DNA of 64,000 nt, taken from Ascochyta rabiei (lineage: Eukaryota > Ascomycota > Dothideomycetes > Pleosporales > Didymellaceae). Below the pieces are notes generated by a model. That model saw only the letters and a list, made by a program, of their open reading frames with translations. It was not told the DNA's origin and did not search any database. This document shows positions 47,201-58,467 of the stretch, in pieces (the stretch's first letter is position 1; each line of letters starts with the position of its first letter). The position numbers were made by a program, and so were the translations under genes. Where the stretch lies: assembly GCF_004011695.2 (NCBI RefSeq), contig NC_082409.1, forward strand, positions 744,001 through 808,000. The letters run 5' to 3'.

Positions 47201-48999
47201 ATGCAGCTCATCACCTCCCTTCTGGCCATTGGAGGCCTTGCGACCAACGTTGCTGCTCGTAACCCTGCGAGGTCTGTTGGCAAGAAGTTTGATCTTCCCA
47301 GGCCGCAGCTTGCTCGCTCTGCGCACAATGTCCAGCACGTCAAGCGCCAGTACGCCGTGAACGAGACTACACCCATCATCACAGCTCCCTCTGCTAAAAG
47401 TATGTATTTTGCCTGTAGATACAGATGCAGATGCTAACACTCGAGAAGAGTTCGCCGTCAACGGTACCGCGGGTGCCATCCCGGACGTTAACTTCGACAT
47501 TGGCGAATCGTACGCTGGTCTGTTGCCGATAAGCGACAAGCAAAACGAAACCTCCGAGCTGTACTTCTGGTTCTTCCCTTCGACAAACCCGGATGCTAGT
47601 GATGAGGTCACAATCTGGCTCAATGGTGGCCCAGGTTGCTCGTCCCTCGAGGGTTTCCTGCAGGAAAACGGACCTATCAGCTGGCAGTACGGCAGCGGCC
47701 CTCGCGCAGTCTACAACCCTTGGAACTGGTAAGTCTTTTTCAACAGTGTGTTTTGCGAGTGTAGCTGGCAGTTGATGCTACTCGCTCGTGAACTTCCTTC
47801 ACCACCACCACAATAAGGCTCACCCACTGACAACTCAAAGGGCAAATCTTACCAACATGATCTGGGTTGAGCAACCAGTTGGCACTGGCTTTACTCAGGG
47901 TACGCCAACGGCAACCAGCCAGGAAGAGTCTGCTGCACAATTCCTCGGCTTCTGGAAGAATTTCATGGAGACCTTTGGCCTGAAAGGAAAGAAGGTCTAC
48001 ATTGCAGGTGAATCTTACGCGGGACGATACGTGCCATATATTGCAGATGCCATGCTGAACGAGAACAACACCGACTACTACAACGTCAAGGCCGCCTTGA
48101 TCTACGACCCCAGTGTGGCCGTGGACACCCTGCTTGAGGACATCCCAGCCGTCCCCTTTGTCGATCGCTGGTCTGGCCTCTTCAACTTGAACGAGTCTTT
48201 TACCAAGGATATCCACGAGCGTGCCGACAAGTGTGGATACACTGAGTACATGGAGAAGTACCTGACTTTCCCGCCTGTTAGCAAGCTCCCCACGCCTTCT
48301 CACAACGCTTCTGAGCCTGAATGCGCTATCTGGAACGACGTTTACAACGCTGTTATGTTGACCAACCCTTGCTTCGACGTTTACGCTGTTGCCACTACCT
48401 GTCCTCTGCTCTGGGACGTACTCGGCTTCCCCGGCTCCTTCGACTACCTGCCCCCTGGCGAGGACACTGTCTACTTCAACCGCACCGCTGTGCAGAAGGC
48501 TATCAACGCGCCCATCCAAGAGTGGAACGAGTGCTCCAATGGCGTCCTCGACACCGACACTTCGCCTCAGTCGAGCTGGGAAGTCATCCCTCGTATCACT
48601 GAGAAGCTCGATCGCTTCGTCATTGTCCACGGCGAGCTCGACTTCATCCTGCTCTACAACGGTACCCTTATGACTATTCAGAACATGACCTGGGGCGGTC
48701 TGCAGGGTTTCCAGGAGGCCCCCAAGGATGCGTTCTTCGTGCCTTACCATGAGGACATGAGCCTGACGAGCTTGAGCGCCAAGGGCGTTATGGGAACCAC
48801 ACACACTGAGCGCAAGCTCACTTGGGTCAGCCAGGCTCTGTCTGGTCACATGGTTCCTCAGTACCAGCCCAGCAGTGCGTACAGGCAGGCTGAGTTCCTG
48901 CTCGGTCGCATCGACAGCTTGACCTCGACCGAGCCGTTCACTACGCTCAGGGGCAACTCGACTGCGAAGAGGGATCTTGGTGTTATGCGCAGCTACTAG
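47201..48999 (+). CDS. Secreted serine carboxypeptidase (S10)
   Basis: A signal peptide ([19 protein letters not shown]) is followed by a propeptide and the S10 domain. Clear parts are NGGPGCSS (oxyanion and substrate carboxylate binding), the nucleophile in [10 protein letters not shown], the catalytic Asp in GELDFIL and His in [10 protein letters not shown]. The second intron (47729-47840) is certain, with exon 3 at 47841-48999. The first junction is odd. Exon 1 must leave its frame near 47399, yet the next frame is already open at 47409, so the intron would be only 25-31 nt (ending at 47424 or 47430); otherwise one extra T in a TTTT run shifts the frame. With the 31-nt model the protein has 551 aa. 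It releases C-terminal amino acids, complementing the sedolisin upstream. Confidence 0.9.
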
Positions 49000-49504
49000 C
49001 GTGTGGGGCAGGGAGTAATGTAGACGATTTGACGAAGAGATATGTACCGCTTCTATAGCACATCACTGAAGACCATCCACTGTGCCACCAGCGCACTGTT
49101 TATTACTCGACCCATTTCCCCGAGCTCTTTGGTTGTAAACGCCTGTAAAGTGACCAGCCGCCTACAGATCGCGTCTATAAATGTCAAAAAGAAGCCATCA
49201 AGCTCCTGAAAGACGGCGCTATGCCAAAACAATACCGTATGAGGACGCGCGCACTGCAAGCAACGACTTCAGAGGATAGCGACGGAGCATATCATTGAAG
49301 CACCAAACCTGGTTTTGCTGTCGCATGAACCATGGAGACAGTCCAGAGTTTCAAGGTCTGCTTGTCGGTGCAATTGTTGACCCATGAGTCTTGAAGAGCA
49401 CTGGCTGCCCGCCACCCCACGATCTCCGCCCTTCTCCCCGCTGCATCACGTCAACACCACCATGCCCGCCAAGACACGTCTACACCACGTTCCGTGTAAC
49501 GACA
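49000..49504. other. Intergenic, carboxypeptidase 3' region and dehydratase promoter
   Basis: No gene seen. The frame of the next gene is open upstream to 49391 without an ATG. Confidence 0.55.
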
Positions 49505-50856
49505 ATGTCCTCGATCGACCTCCCCCTCACACGTGACTCCATTGTCGCCGCGCATGCTCTCATTAAACCGCACATCCACAGCACACCCGTGCTCACCAAT
49601 ACTACGCTCAACAACCTCGCGTCCACGCCACAGTCATCCGAGGCGCTGAAGGAAACATCATGGGAGGGACAAGAGCCAGCAAGACCGAAGATTACGCTGT
49701 TCTTCAAGGCGGAGAACTTCCAGAAGATTGGGGCGTTCAAGGTTAGAGGCGCGTTCCATGCGGTGTTGAGGTTGGTGGAGGAGAGGGGAATCGACCATGT
49801 GAGGAGACAGGGTGTGGTTACACACAGCAGCGGTAAGTCCCTTGCGATAGGCGCAGTTGGGACGAGACATCCAACATCATCCCTTCTCTACCCCCACCGC
49901 CTCCACCACTCTCGCGGTCCGCAGGCAATGCTAACTGCTCCCTCATAGGAAACCATGCACAAGCCCTTGCCCTTGCCGCCCGCACGTTCTCGATCCCCGC
50001 GCACATCGTTATGCCCTCCATCTCCACGCCGAGCAAGATAGAAGGCACGCGGGCCCAGGGCGCCATCCTGCACTTCTCCGGCTCCACCGCCACCGAGCGC
50101 GAAGCCGTCGTCGCAGATGTCATAAAAGACACCGGCGCGACCCTGATCCCGCCGTACGACCACCCACACATCATGCTCGGGCAGGGCACCATGGGCAAGG
50201 AAATCGACGAGGAGGTCGCCGCTCTGCTCCAGGACAGGCCAGAGCTCAGCATCCACCACGCAATGGCAGCACAGGAGAGCGAGAAGGGGAGCGATGGGCT
50301 AGATGCGCTCATCGCGCCGTGCGGTGGCGGCGGCATGCTATCTGGCAACGCGATATACTTCCACAACACCGCGACCCGCGTCTTCGGCGCCGAGCCCTCC
50401 TTCGAGGGCGCCGACGATGCGAGACGAGGCGTCGCGGCCGGCGAGCGAATCACGAGCGTAAAAACCTTGACCATCGCCGATGGTCTGAGAACACCCCTAG
50501 GTCTCCATACCTGGAAGATCATAACCGACAAGGACTACGTGGCCGGTTTGTACGCCGTGACGGAGCAGAACATCAAAGACGCACTGCAGCTGGTGCTAGA
50601 GCGCATGAAGTGCTTCGTCGAGCCTTCCGCCGTGGTAGGTCTTGCTACGGTGCTGTACAACGAGGACTTCAGGAAGATGGTGGAGAAGGAAGCAGGCGAG
50701 GAGGGCTGGAACATTGGCCTTGTATTCAGCGGCGGAAACACGACTGTCGAGGCTATCGTGAAGATGTTTGGCAACGTGGGCAAGAAGGAGGCTGAGCGGG
50801 AGCAAGGCGTTGTAGGCGCCGACGGTAAGAAGCTTGCTGAAAACGTCGCTGGGTGA
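49505..50856 (+). CDS. PLP-dependent serine/threonine dehydratase or serine racemase
   Basis: Two exons (49505-49832 and 49949-50856) with a 116-bp intron give 411 aa. The fold-type II PLP signature is KIGAFKVRGA, with Lys79 forming the Schiff base. HSSGNHAQALALAA, assembled across the intron, contacts the substrate and cofactor. The phosphate-binding glycine loop is CGGGGMLSG. Near the C-terminus FSGGNTTVE matches the region that contacts the pyridine nitrogen. There is no C-terminal ACT regulatory domain, which separates it from biosynthetic threonine deaminase and favours a catabolic dehydratase or racemase. An insertion of about 20 residues before the Lys motif (SEALKETSWEGQEPARPK) is specific to fungi or to this protein. 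Confidence 0.9.
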
Positions 50857-51168
50857 GGGCGTAGAAGTCGCAGTTCTTGAGTAATCAGGCTCCCTAGTTC
50901 AAGAGCAGATGTTTTGGAAGGAGTCTTTATTGGAAAGCATGGCAATTGAGGTGTAAAGGGAAGTGACGTGATGGATACGACAGCTCGATGGTGTAAGAAC
51001 TCTTGGGAATCTGCAAGCATAGGTTGATTGACGAAAGAGAGCGTTGTATTGATGTTGTTGATACACAACAACAGAAGTCCTACCCTAAATGACCCAAGGT
51101 CAACACAGCAGCTGTTCCTGGGTGCCACCCACAACCATCCCATACAGACACTTTTCAACCGACACAGA

Positions 51169-51939
51169 TCACCTCCCACCCTCCACCACGATGCGCTTTT
51201 TCACCTCCAAATGCTCAGGCTTAATGTTGCCATCGTCGTCGGTCACAACCAGCTCAACCTTGCCCGCCGTGACCACAAGGTTGGCGTCCTCCAGGGCGGC
51301 CAAGAACTCGTCATCAATTGGGTAATAGCGAAAATCGGAGCGAATGTGCAAGTTCAGCACAGTCAGGTTGCTGAAGCCGATCCAAGAATCAGTGAGACCG
51401 TGGAGTTGGCGCGCAGCCGGGGAGTGCTTCAGCAGTTGCTCGGCGCTGGTGATCTTGCATCGCGTGCGGTAGTGAGAGGTGGTTGTGGGGAGGACGAAGA
51501 TTTCTTGTGCAGTGAAGAAGTAGTTCTCCATGACAATCTCGATGTGCATGGAGCGCAAATGGTGGCGGAAATGACGTCGAGGGAGCGGAGCCGGCAGAGA
51601 GGTGAGGTAAAGCGACCAGTAGTTGTACAGCTGGCAATGCTTGAAGCTGAAGGTGTAGTTCTCGTAGAAAGCTTGCATGAAGAAGACGGCGAAGCCAGTG
51701 GAGACGTTGCGAATCCGGTTGATGGCGTAGTGTTGGTTCAAGATTGCAAAGTTCTTGGGAGTGATGACAGTGTTGAACCTTGATTTGGGAGGGAACATGG
51801 ACACGGCGACTTGCTTGAATATCTGAAAAATGAGCTCGTCGGGAAGTCGAGAGATTTGAGGACCGAAAGGTGAGACTGCAGCCGATATAACAAGCTGAGG
51901 CATTGAGGCTGACAATGGGGTGGCCATATGAGTGTTCAT
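51169..51939 (-). CDS. F-box-like protein, 256 aa
   Basis: The gene converges with the dehydratase gene, 312 bp apart. From ATG 51939 the product has 256 aa. An in-frame ATG at 52083 would add 48 residues, but the added part looks unstructured. Near residues 20-45 a short F-box-like segment reads RLPDELIFQIFKQVA. The rest has FMQAFYENYTFSF, PLPRRHFRHHLRSMHIEI and a leucine-rich FSNLTVLNLHIRSDF. F-box proteins normally link a target to an SCF ubiquitin ligase. The segment is weak, so this is inference. Its layout resembles the gene at 59900-60724. Confidence 0.65.
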   Translation of the reverse strand: MNTHMATPLSASMPQLVISAAVSPFGPQISRLPDELIFQIFKQVAVSMFPPKSRFNTVITPKNFAILNQHYAINRIRNVSTGFAVFFMQAFYENYTFSFKHCQLYNYWSLYLTSLPAPLPRRHFRHHLRSMHIEIVMENYFFTAQEIFVLPTTTSHYRTRCKITSAEQLLKHSPAARQLHGLTDSWIGFSNLTVLNLHIRSDFRYYPIDDEFLAALEDANLVVTAGKVELVVTDDDGNIKPEHLEVKKRIVVEGGR

Positions 51940-53106
51940 CTTCAAGGAGGAGGTACACGAAGAAATGCCAGAGTGATTTTGTAGAGTTAGAATCACGTTG
52001 AATGGTTGGAGACTCGGAAATTGGGACAAGAGTACATCCTTATGTAGGGAGCTTCTGTGACCTGCGCCGCTTCGCTCGTCCATCGAGGTATTCTCATCGT
52101 GAGCAGAGAGGAGGCTGGAAACATAGGTGTTCGTCACATCAAGACTTATCAAGATTTATCAACTGGTGAAAGCTGGGCTCCGTGCTGGGCCTGACCCTGG
52201 ATTTCCGTTGTGATTTGTTGGAAGGCCTCACGTGAAGGGTTGGGAGAAGAATGGCCCCTGCCTAGCCGGTTTCTCGTTTGCGTCCTGAGTCCTGCGTCTG
52301 GGGCTACAGCGGTCAAGCTCCGATAAGGCAAGACAAGCCACGCTCGCGAAGCCAGGTGAAAGCTCTCAAAATGTGTCATGTTCAAACCCTTCATCTTCAT
52401 CGTCTTCCGGAGAAAGACTCTGTAGCGATGCGCACCATCAAGTTGATTCATCGACAGTCCTCGTTTGGCTAGGGCGGGCTCGGGTTCAGTGCTGTCTTGC
52501 AGAGATGACGTGGCGCTACGAGGGGAGCAAGCGTTGAGTGCAGAGGTAAACCACCAAGTCGTGGCAATGACGCTCGAACCAGCGTACCTCTCTTGCAGCT
52601 GCAGGAGACACGTTCATAGATTCCGTTGCACTCCAATGCTCAGGTCAGAGAAGAGCCGTAAGCTGAAAGTCCGGATGTATACGAAGCAGTCACAAGGTCG
52701 TCTGTATGATTGTCAACCATTTGATCACATCTTCAGGAAGCTTCCGCCCTCGAGAGTCTCAACAGACCCAAGTGGCTCGTATACAAACGTCGGTGGTTGA
52801 GCATGTTCTTCCAGACACATACAGCAATGTTTGCTGCTGTGTTTCCGGGACCCGAATGGAGACGTGGAGCCTCCACCATACATCACACTCACCACGAGTA
52901 AGAGCGGAGTTATGCAGGTCTGCTAGAAGTGCGTGAGGTGAGAAGATGCGGGCAGGCACAAACGACATGTTGTTGACTGGGCCGCCCGTGCGTCGGCTCC
53001 GGTTGCGGTCGCCCCGCAAGCGATGCCGCCAATGCCATTTCACCTCGGAGCAGTCATAAGCTTCGACACCTCGAGCGGGCAAACAGAAAAAGGCATTGGA
53101 AATGCC
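51940..53106. other. Intergenic, divergent region between F-box-like and Zn2Cys6 genes
   Basis: No gene seen. In-frame ATGs at 52083 (minus) and 53023 (plus) could extend the two neighbouring genes. Confidence 0.5.
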
Positions 53107-55216
53107 ATGACCAAGAGGCCTTACGACAGTATAGCAGCCTCGCCGTATGCAGCACCTCCTGGACGGCAAACCTCGCATGATGCAGACGGCGATGGGAGTC
53201 ACGAGGATAGTGAAGAGTTGTCGCTGAAGAAGCCGCGGTCCTTCATAGCCACCTTGGTGTGTGGACATGCTATACGCTTGACGCTTTCGATGCTGATTCG
53301 TATAGGCCTGCGATATATGCCGATCCAGGAAGACACGATGTGACGAAGACCGGCCAAAATGTGGCTATTGCCGGACGATGAGCCTGGAGTGCACTTACCA
53401 GGTACCTCGAGCCACCAAAAAGGATCAATCGATGACAGTGGCGATCAATGCGATCCGCCGCCTTGAGGCCAAGATCGAGGACTTGACGGCTGTGATGAGC
53501 GCTTCGAAGGACGCTTCTGCAGCGCTTCTCCCGGCCTCAGTGCACCCCTTCGACCATCGCTCACCCATTTCGACATTTTCGCAGCCAAGTCCGAGGAATG
53601 ACGCTCAGGGGCCCCTCCTACCACGCCATGATCGAATGAGTGTCCATGAGCTGGCAATGTCACCACAAGCTGCCTCAACGCCAGGCAAAAGTCCATTCGC
53701 GGGACCTGAGACGCAGACCAAAGTAGCACTTTCTTTCAGTCAGCATCGAGTGGCCATATGGCCTGCTGTAAAGCAGGTGTTGCCACCAGAGTTTGTTTCA
53801 GCATGCGCAGAACTATCACAGGACTACGTCGCCGAGATCGAGAGCCACCGAGCGCCCTTGCCAATGCACATCAACCGGCCAATGGGCACACACCCGGAGT
53901 TGTGGCTCATGGACCTGCCGCAATCTGTCGTGAAGGGTATTGCAGATGCGTATTTCGCTGTCTTCCATCGTAACTCACCGGTCCTGGACAAGTTTCACTT
54001 CTATTCAAGTACGCTGGGCTCAGCAGTGGAGACCGACTTTGGTTACGACATCGAATCGTGTTTGGTCCTGGTTGTACTCGCCTTGGGTTGTTTGGCAGTA
54101 AAATCACACGAGGAAGGTGATTTTGCCCTGCCATCACGCTCTGGTGCACAGGGAGGCGGCTTTGTTCGCCCTGACTGGTATGACCTAGTCTTGGACGACA
54201 CACCGGGGTTGAAGTTTTTCAACGAGGCCCGGAAGCGTTTTGGGTTTCTCATGACTCAGAACGGTCTTCAGGCAGGCCAGTACTACATGCTGTCAACGCT
54301 GTACTACGCGCAGACACTACGGCCTATGGACTCGTGGACGACTGTGAACCGAGCAGCACTGTGTTGCACGAGCATTCTGACCCGAACGGAAGCTATCCAC
54401 TTCGACGATTGGGAGGGTGACATGTTCTCCCGACTTTTCTGGAATACGCTCATGTATGAGACAGTCATCACGCAGGAGCTAGACACGCTACCTCACAGCG
54501 GACTCCTTGCGTTTGAGCCTGATATCCCACTGCCAAAGTTCACACTCTGCCCGAGGCCTAAGACGTCTATATCTGGGCTGATTAGGGATGAAGATGAATC
54601 GTTGTTCAATTTTCACTTTCTTGCGCAAGCGGCACATCGCATCATTCTTACTCGCGTCAAACAGAACATCTACTACTATGCGGCAAAGGAAGCCTTTCCC
54701 AATGCTAGTATTACGGGTGAGATGCATCATCAGCTCGAGCAATGGCGAGCGAATCTGCCACCTGCGTTGCAGTTTGCGGATAGCGAAAGCGCCGACGACT
54801 CGCCCGATCCTGCTCATGTCATTGCAAAGGCTATGCTGCGCAGTCGCTACCTTGTTGCCAAGTTCCACATCGGCCGTCCATTTCTCTACAAGGCACTGCA
54901 TGCGCCTGAGTTCACCAACGATGCCGAGTATCGAGAGGTGCGAGAGGGCCTTCGAGGCGGTATGTTTTGGCCAACGACAATGGGACTCTGCACACAGATG
55001 CTGTCCGCCCTGCCGATCAAATTCGGTTGGTGCTGCCAGTGCTTCGGACAGGTGCTGCTGTTCCACGCGGTTGCACGATCGTCAGACGCGAAGCTGAGGG
55101 AGACGTTACCGGAAGGCTGGCAGGATTGGGTGCACATCATGATGGTGCTCATCGAGAAGTGCGCGAGAGAAAGCCCAGGGATTGCAAAGGATTTTGAATT
55201 GCTCAGCCTGTTGTGA
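53107..55216 (+). CDS. Zn2Cys6 fungal-specific transcription factor
   Basis: Two exons (53107-53256 and 53306-55216) with a 49-bp intron give 686 aa; an in-frame ATG at 53023 would add 28. The intron falls immediately before the zinc cluster, whose six cysteines are Cys52, 55, 62, 69, 72 and 79 (CDICRSRKTRC, then CGYC). A short helix (AINAIRRLEAKIEDLTAVM) follows and probably forms the dimerising coiled coil. The middle region (about 220-560) is a fungal_trans-type domain, with AYFAVFHRNSPVLDKFHF near its start and QAGQYYMLSTLYYAQTLRP inside. No nuclear targets can be deduced. There is no linked biosynthetic cluster, so it may act elsewhere. Confidence 0.93.
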
Positions 55217-56416
55217 GGATCGCTCGGTAGCCGAAGACACTGTACCGCCACAAACCAAACGACAGCTTACCCCTGAGCCTCTTCCTCGGTATCTCATCCC
55301 GTGCTGGCAGGAGCGATGCGTGCACGCACGAGGAAATTGGTCTCTGATGCGATTCCAGACGTGACGTGCGAGCAGGCGATGAGGTATCGCAAATGCGACC
55401 GTGGCTGAACGAATGCAGCGCACTGTCGCAGACACGCGGGACCGTGATCCTCAAGCGGAGCAGTGCAGTTTTGGAGCGCGTTCCTGAGCGGGACGGACTT
55501 TGCATCAGCGTGTTGCGATGCGACAAGACCAGCCACGGGGCAAGGTGAGGCGCTTGTTTCAGGTTTGGGTTACGGAGGATTACGCGTCGATCAGGATTCC
55601 AGGATTCCAGGATTCCATTTCGTCCTATACGAGTGCTGACGAGCTAGGCAGCCAGGCTTGTTGCCGCGAAAAGCTGGAGTCTACGAGCTGCCCAGACGTG
55701 AGCGTCCTTGAATGCGTGTTTTTGCGGCTCCCATACGTGTCCTGCCAATAGCATTGTGGATCGACGTGTCAAGCTTCTTGCCCAGAGACGACGACGCAGC
55801 CTCGTGGCGGTCGGGCAGCGCGCAGCGGCATGACGGCGGCCGCTTTTCCGCATTGGCACGCACTGTCATCACAGCTGCAGCCGATCCTTGTCGCTCTAAA
55901 CTAAAGGCAACGTTCCGGAGTGTGTGGCTTGGACACTTTGTTCGCGCGCTGGGTTGGGTGGTCACTGGTCAGCTTGTTGCACCTCCAGCAGCCCCTACGC
56001 TCTTTCCCTTTCTCTCTGCTGTCCAGCACACGGTCTTGCGCCTCCCCTTCTCTCCCTGCCCCACTGCTCTCTGTCCACCGGCGCTGGGAAGCCAATTGAC
56101 GGCGACGAAACGCTGACGCAAGCCTGGCCGCACCTTCTTTGTTACCTGAACCGGCAACGAATCACGGCCTTGCGAGCCCCTCAACACGCCCTCTTGCCCG
56201 CCTGCCACCCTCCTGCCCGCCTGCCACCCTCCTGCCCGCCTGCCACCCTCCTGCCCGCCTGCCACCCTCCTGCCCGCCTGCCACCCTCTTGCCCGCCTGC
56301 CACCCTCTTGCCCGCCTGCCACCCTCTTGCCCGCCTGCCACCCTCTTGCCCGCCTGCCACCCTCTTGCCCGCCTGCCACCCTCTTGCCCCGCACACCACC
56401 TCTACCCACTGGCAGC
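55217..56416. other. Intergenic, promoter of the glycosyltransferase gene
   Basis: No gene recognised. A minisatellite occupies 56201-56390 directly before the start codon. Confidence 0.55.
56201..56390. repeat. 19-bp minisatellite, ten units
   Basis: Ten units of CCTGCCACCCTCYTGCCCG. The first four have C at the variable position and the last six have T, as expected from block-wise expansion. The array ends 26 bp before the ATG at 56417, so it probably lies in the 5' leader. Length 19 shifts the frame each unit, so it is not coding. Confidence 0.95.
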
Positions 56417-57727
56417 ATGGGGGACTACTCGTGCCACTCGCTGGTGAACATGGGGCCTCAGGGCCGGTGGCGCAAACCGCTGCTGATCACGATTCCCATC
56501 ATAGTCCTGTTTATGATCTACAGCTCCGGCTTCAGCTACACGCCAGCCAGTGCAGCAACAGCTACAGAGTGAGCAGCCAGGCCCGCCTCCACTGCGCGTG
56601 CGCTAACCACCGCCGCCTGGCAACAGCCTCCCCGCCGCCCAGAATGTCTCGCTCCTCGAGACAGACCCTAGCATGCCCGCCATCATCAAAGCCCTCTACG
56701 GCCCCATCCTGCACCCCATCGACGCTGCCAACTTCACCGACGAGGACGGCGATGTATACCACCTGCATGGCAAGCCCAAATTCACCAAGAAGCTGGGCAA
56801 GAAGGTGCTCATCCTGGACATCGACAGCAGGCCGCTCACCGGCGAGGGCCAGCTCATGAACAAGGAGCTGAAATGGAAGGGCATGCGACCGCTCTCTGCG
56901 GGCATGCTCAGCCACTACATGTTTGGTACGCAGCTCGATCCGCAGTGCATCCGCGCGCACGCTGACACGGGATAGCAAGCATCCACGGCTACGACTACAA
57001 GTTCATCCGCGCACCGGACTACGCCGACCGCTGGGGCACATGGGTCAAGGTGCCCATGATGAAGGAAGCCCTCAAGACGCACGATTACATTGTCTTCATG
57101 GACTCGGATGTCATGTTCCACTACCCCCACCTGCCGCTCGAGTGGCTGCTGAACTACTGGAACATGACCGACGACACGCTGGCCATGATGTCCATCGACC
57201 CCAACGAGCCGCAGAACTACGACGCCAAGGGCAACCGCTACCTGAACACCGGCTTTGTTATTGCCCGCCAAAGCAAGCGCACACAGGACATGTACAAGGC
57301 CTGGGCCGAGTGCCCCTCGGAGACCAAGTACAAGGGCTGCGCAAGATGGAAGCTGGACTGGGCGCACGAGCAGGCTGCCTTCGGCAACTACCTTCGATAC
57401 GACTACGACCGACCAGACGATATCCGCGTTCTTCCCTGCGTCGAGGCCAACGGCGCGCCTGAAGCTGAGAACCGCGGCGGATGCAAGGGCATTTTCGTCA
57501 GGCATTTCTGGGTGGACAAGAGCCTTGTAGCCAAGAACCTCGCCGACTCTGTCATGCAATACTTCCTACCGAGGCTACACCAGTTATATCTCTCGACTGC
57601 AAGCGAACACATTGTCGATGCAAAGGGCTTCAAGCTCGAAGGAGCAGAGCTGGTCGAGTTGACTGATGAAGAGAAGGAGGCCAAGAAGAAGGATGGCAAC
57701 AAGAACCAAAAGGACGAAGGTTATTAG
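56417..57727 (+). CDS. Type II membrane glycosyltransferase, GT34/MNN10-like
   Basis: Exons 56417-56568, 56627-56925 and 56976-57727 (introns 58 and 50 bp) give 400 aa. A short basic N-terminus (RWRKP) is followed by one membrane anchor (LLITIPIIVLFMIYSSGF, about 22-39), the layout of a Golgi type II enzyme. The catalytic part starts near residue 110 (KKVLILDID) and has the metal-binding DxD in VFMDSDVMF. Further conserved pieces are YADRWGTWVKVPMM, RYLNTGFVIARQS and WAHEQAAFGNYL. The C-terminus is Lys/Glu-rich. It probably adds a hexose to glycoprotein glycans in the Golgi lumen. Donor and linkage cannot be told; the assignment to GT34 is by general resemblance to the GMA12/MNN10 group. Confidence 0.8.
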
Positions 57728-58467
57728 AGGACGTCTTCGCTGCGCTATTCACACATTCTTCCGTGTCCTACGCCTTTCCCGCCACCGTTGTTGCAACGGC
57801 TACCAGACGTCGTCTCCGTGCACGACTGAATCTTCATTCAAGCGTATCCGTAACGAGCAAATAGATTTCGCCAACATCTCATAACGCGTCCCTGGCTCTA
57901 GGTCCAACGATCAGGACCTTTGTCGACCGCTCAATATGGCTTGAGCATCTAGATAGCGGACACGATATCCCGGCGCCAATTGTTCCGTCCGTTGACATGA
58001 CATGAAGCCCACTGCCAAACGGCATATTTTGTCATGATTGTATATCAGTATAGGGCAGTGTAGACTCGAGGCGTTTCACAGGCATTGCTTTTTGCGTACT
58101 GGCATTTTGTAGAGACCCAAACATAGACACGGGAAGATAGCGGCTATGTACTTTGCGTGTATGATGCGTTTTGGCATACGCTTGTTACGAATTGCAGATG
58201 ACGTTTGTGCGAACTCTTTCAAGATGCACATGTCAACGTAATAGGTGAAGTCGACCTGCTTAACTGTTCTCCTTGCTCCCATGTCCATCTTTCCGTATCC
58301 CAGAACCTACAAGGTGCGGCGAGATAAGATGGAGGAAAAGAGGTTGGATGTCTGGAGGCTTGGGTGCTGAAGCTGAGCATCGCGGTCGTATTTCATACAC
58401 TCTCTCAGTAACAGTAGCAGTAGCAGCAGCAGACAGCAACTCTACCCTATCATCTCAAAAGCTTGGG
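57728..58467. other. Intergenic between convergent glycosyltransferase and dehydrogenase genes
   Basis: No gene seen. An AGTAGCAG-type short repeat lies at about 58410-58435. Confidence 0.55.

Noticed and set aside
47740..48849. 369-aa minus-strand ORF opposite the carboxypeptidase
   Set aside because: It is antisense to conserved catalytic motifs, with no features of its own.
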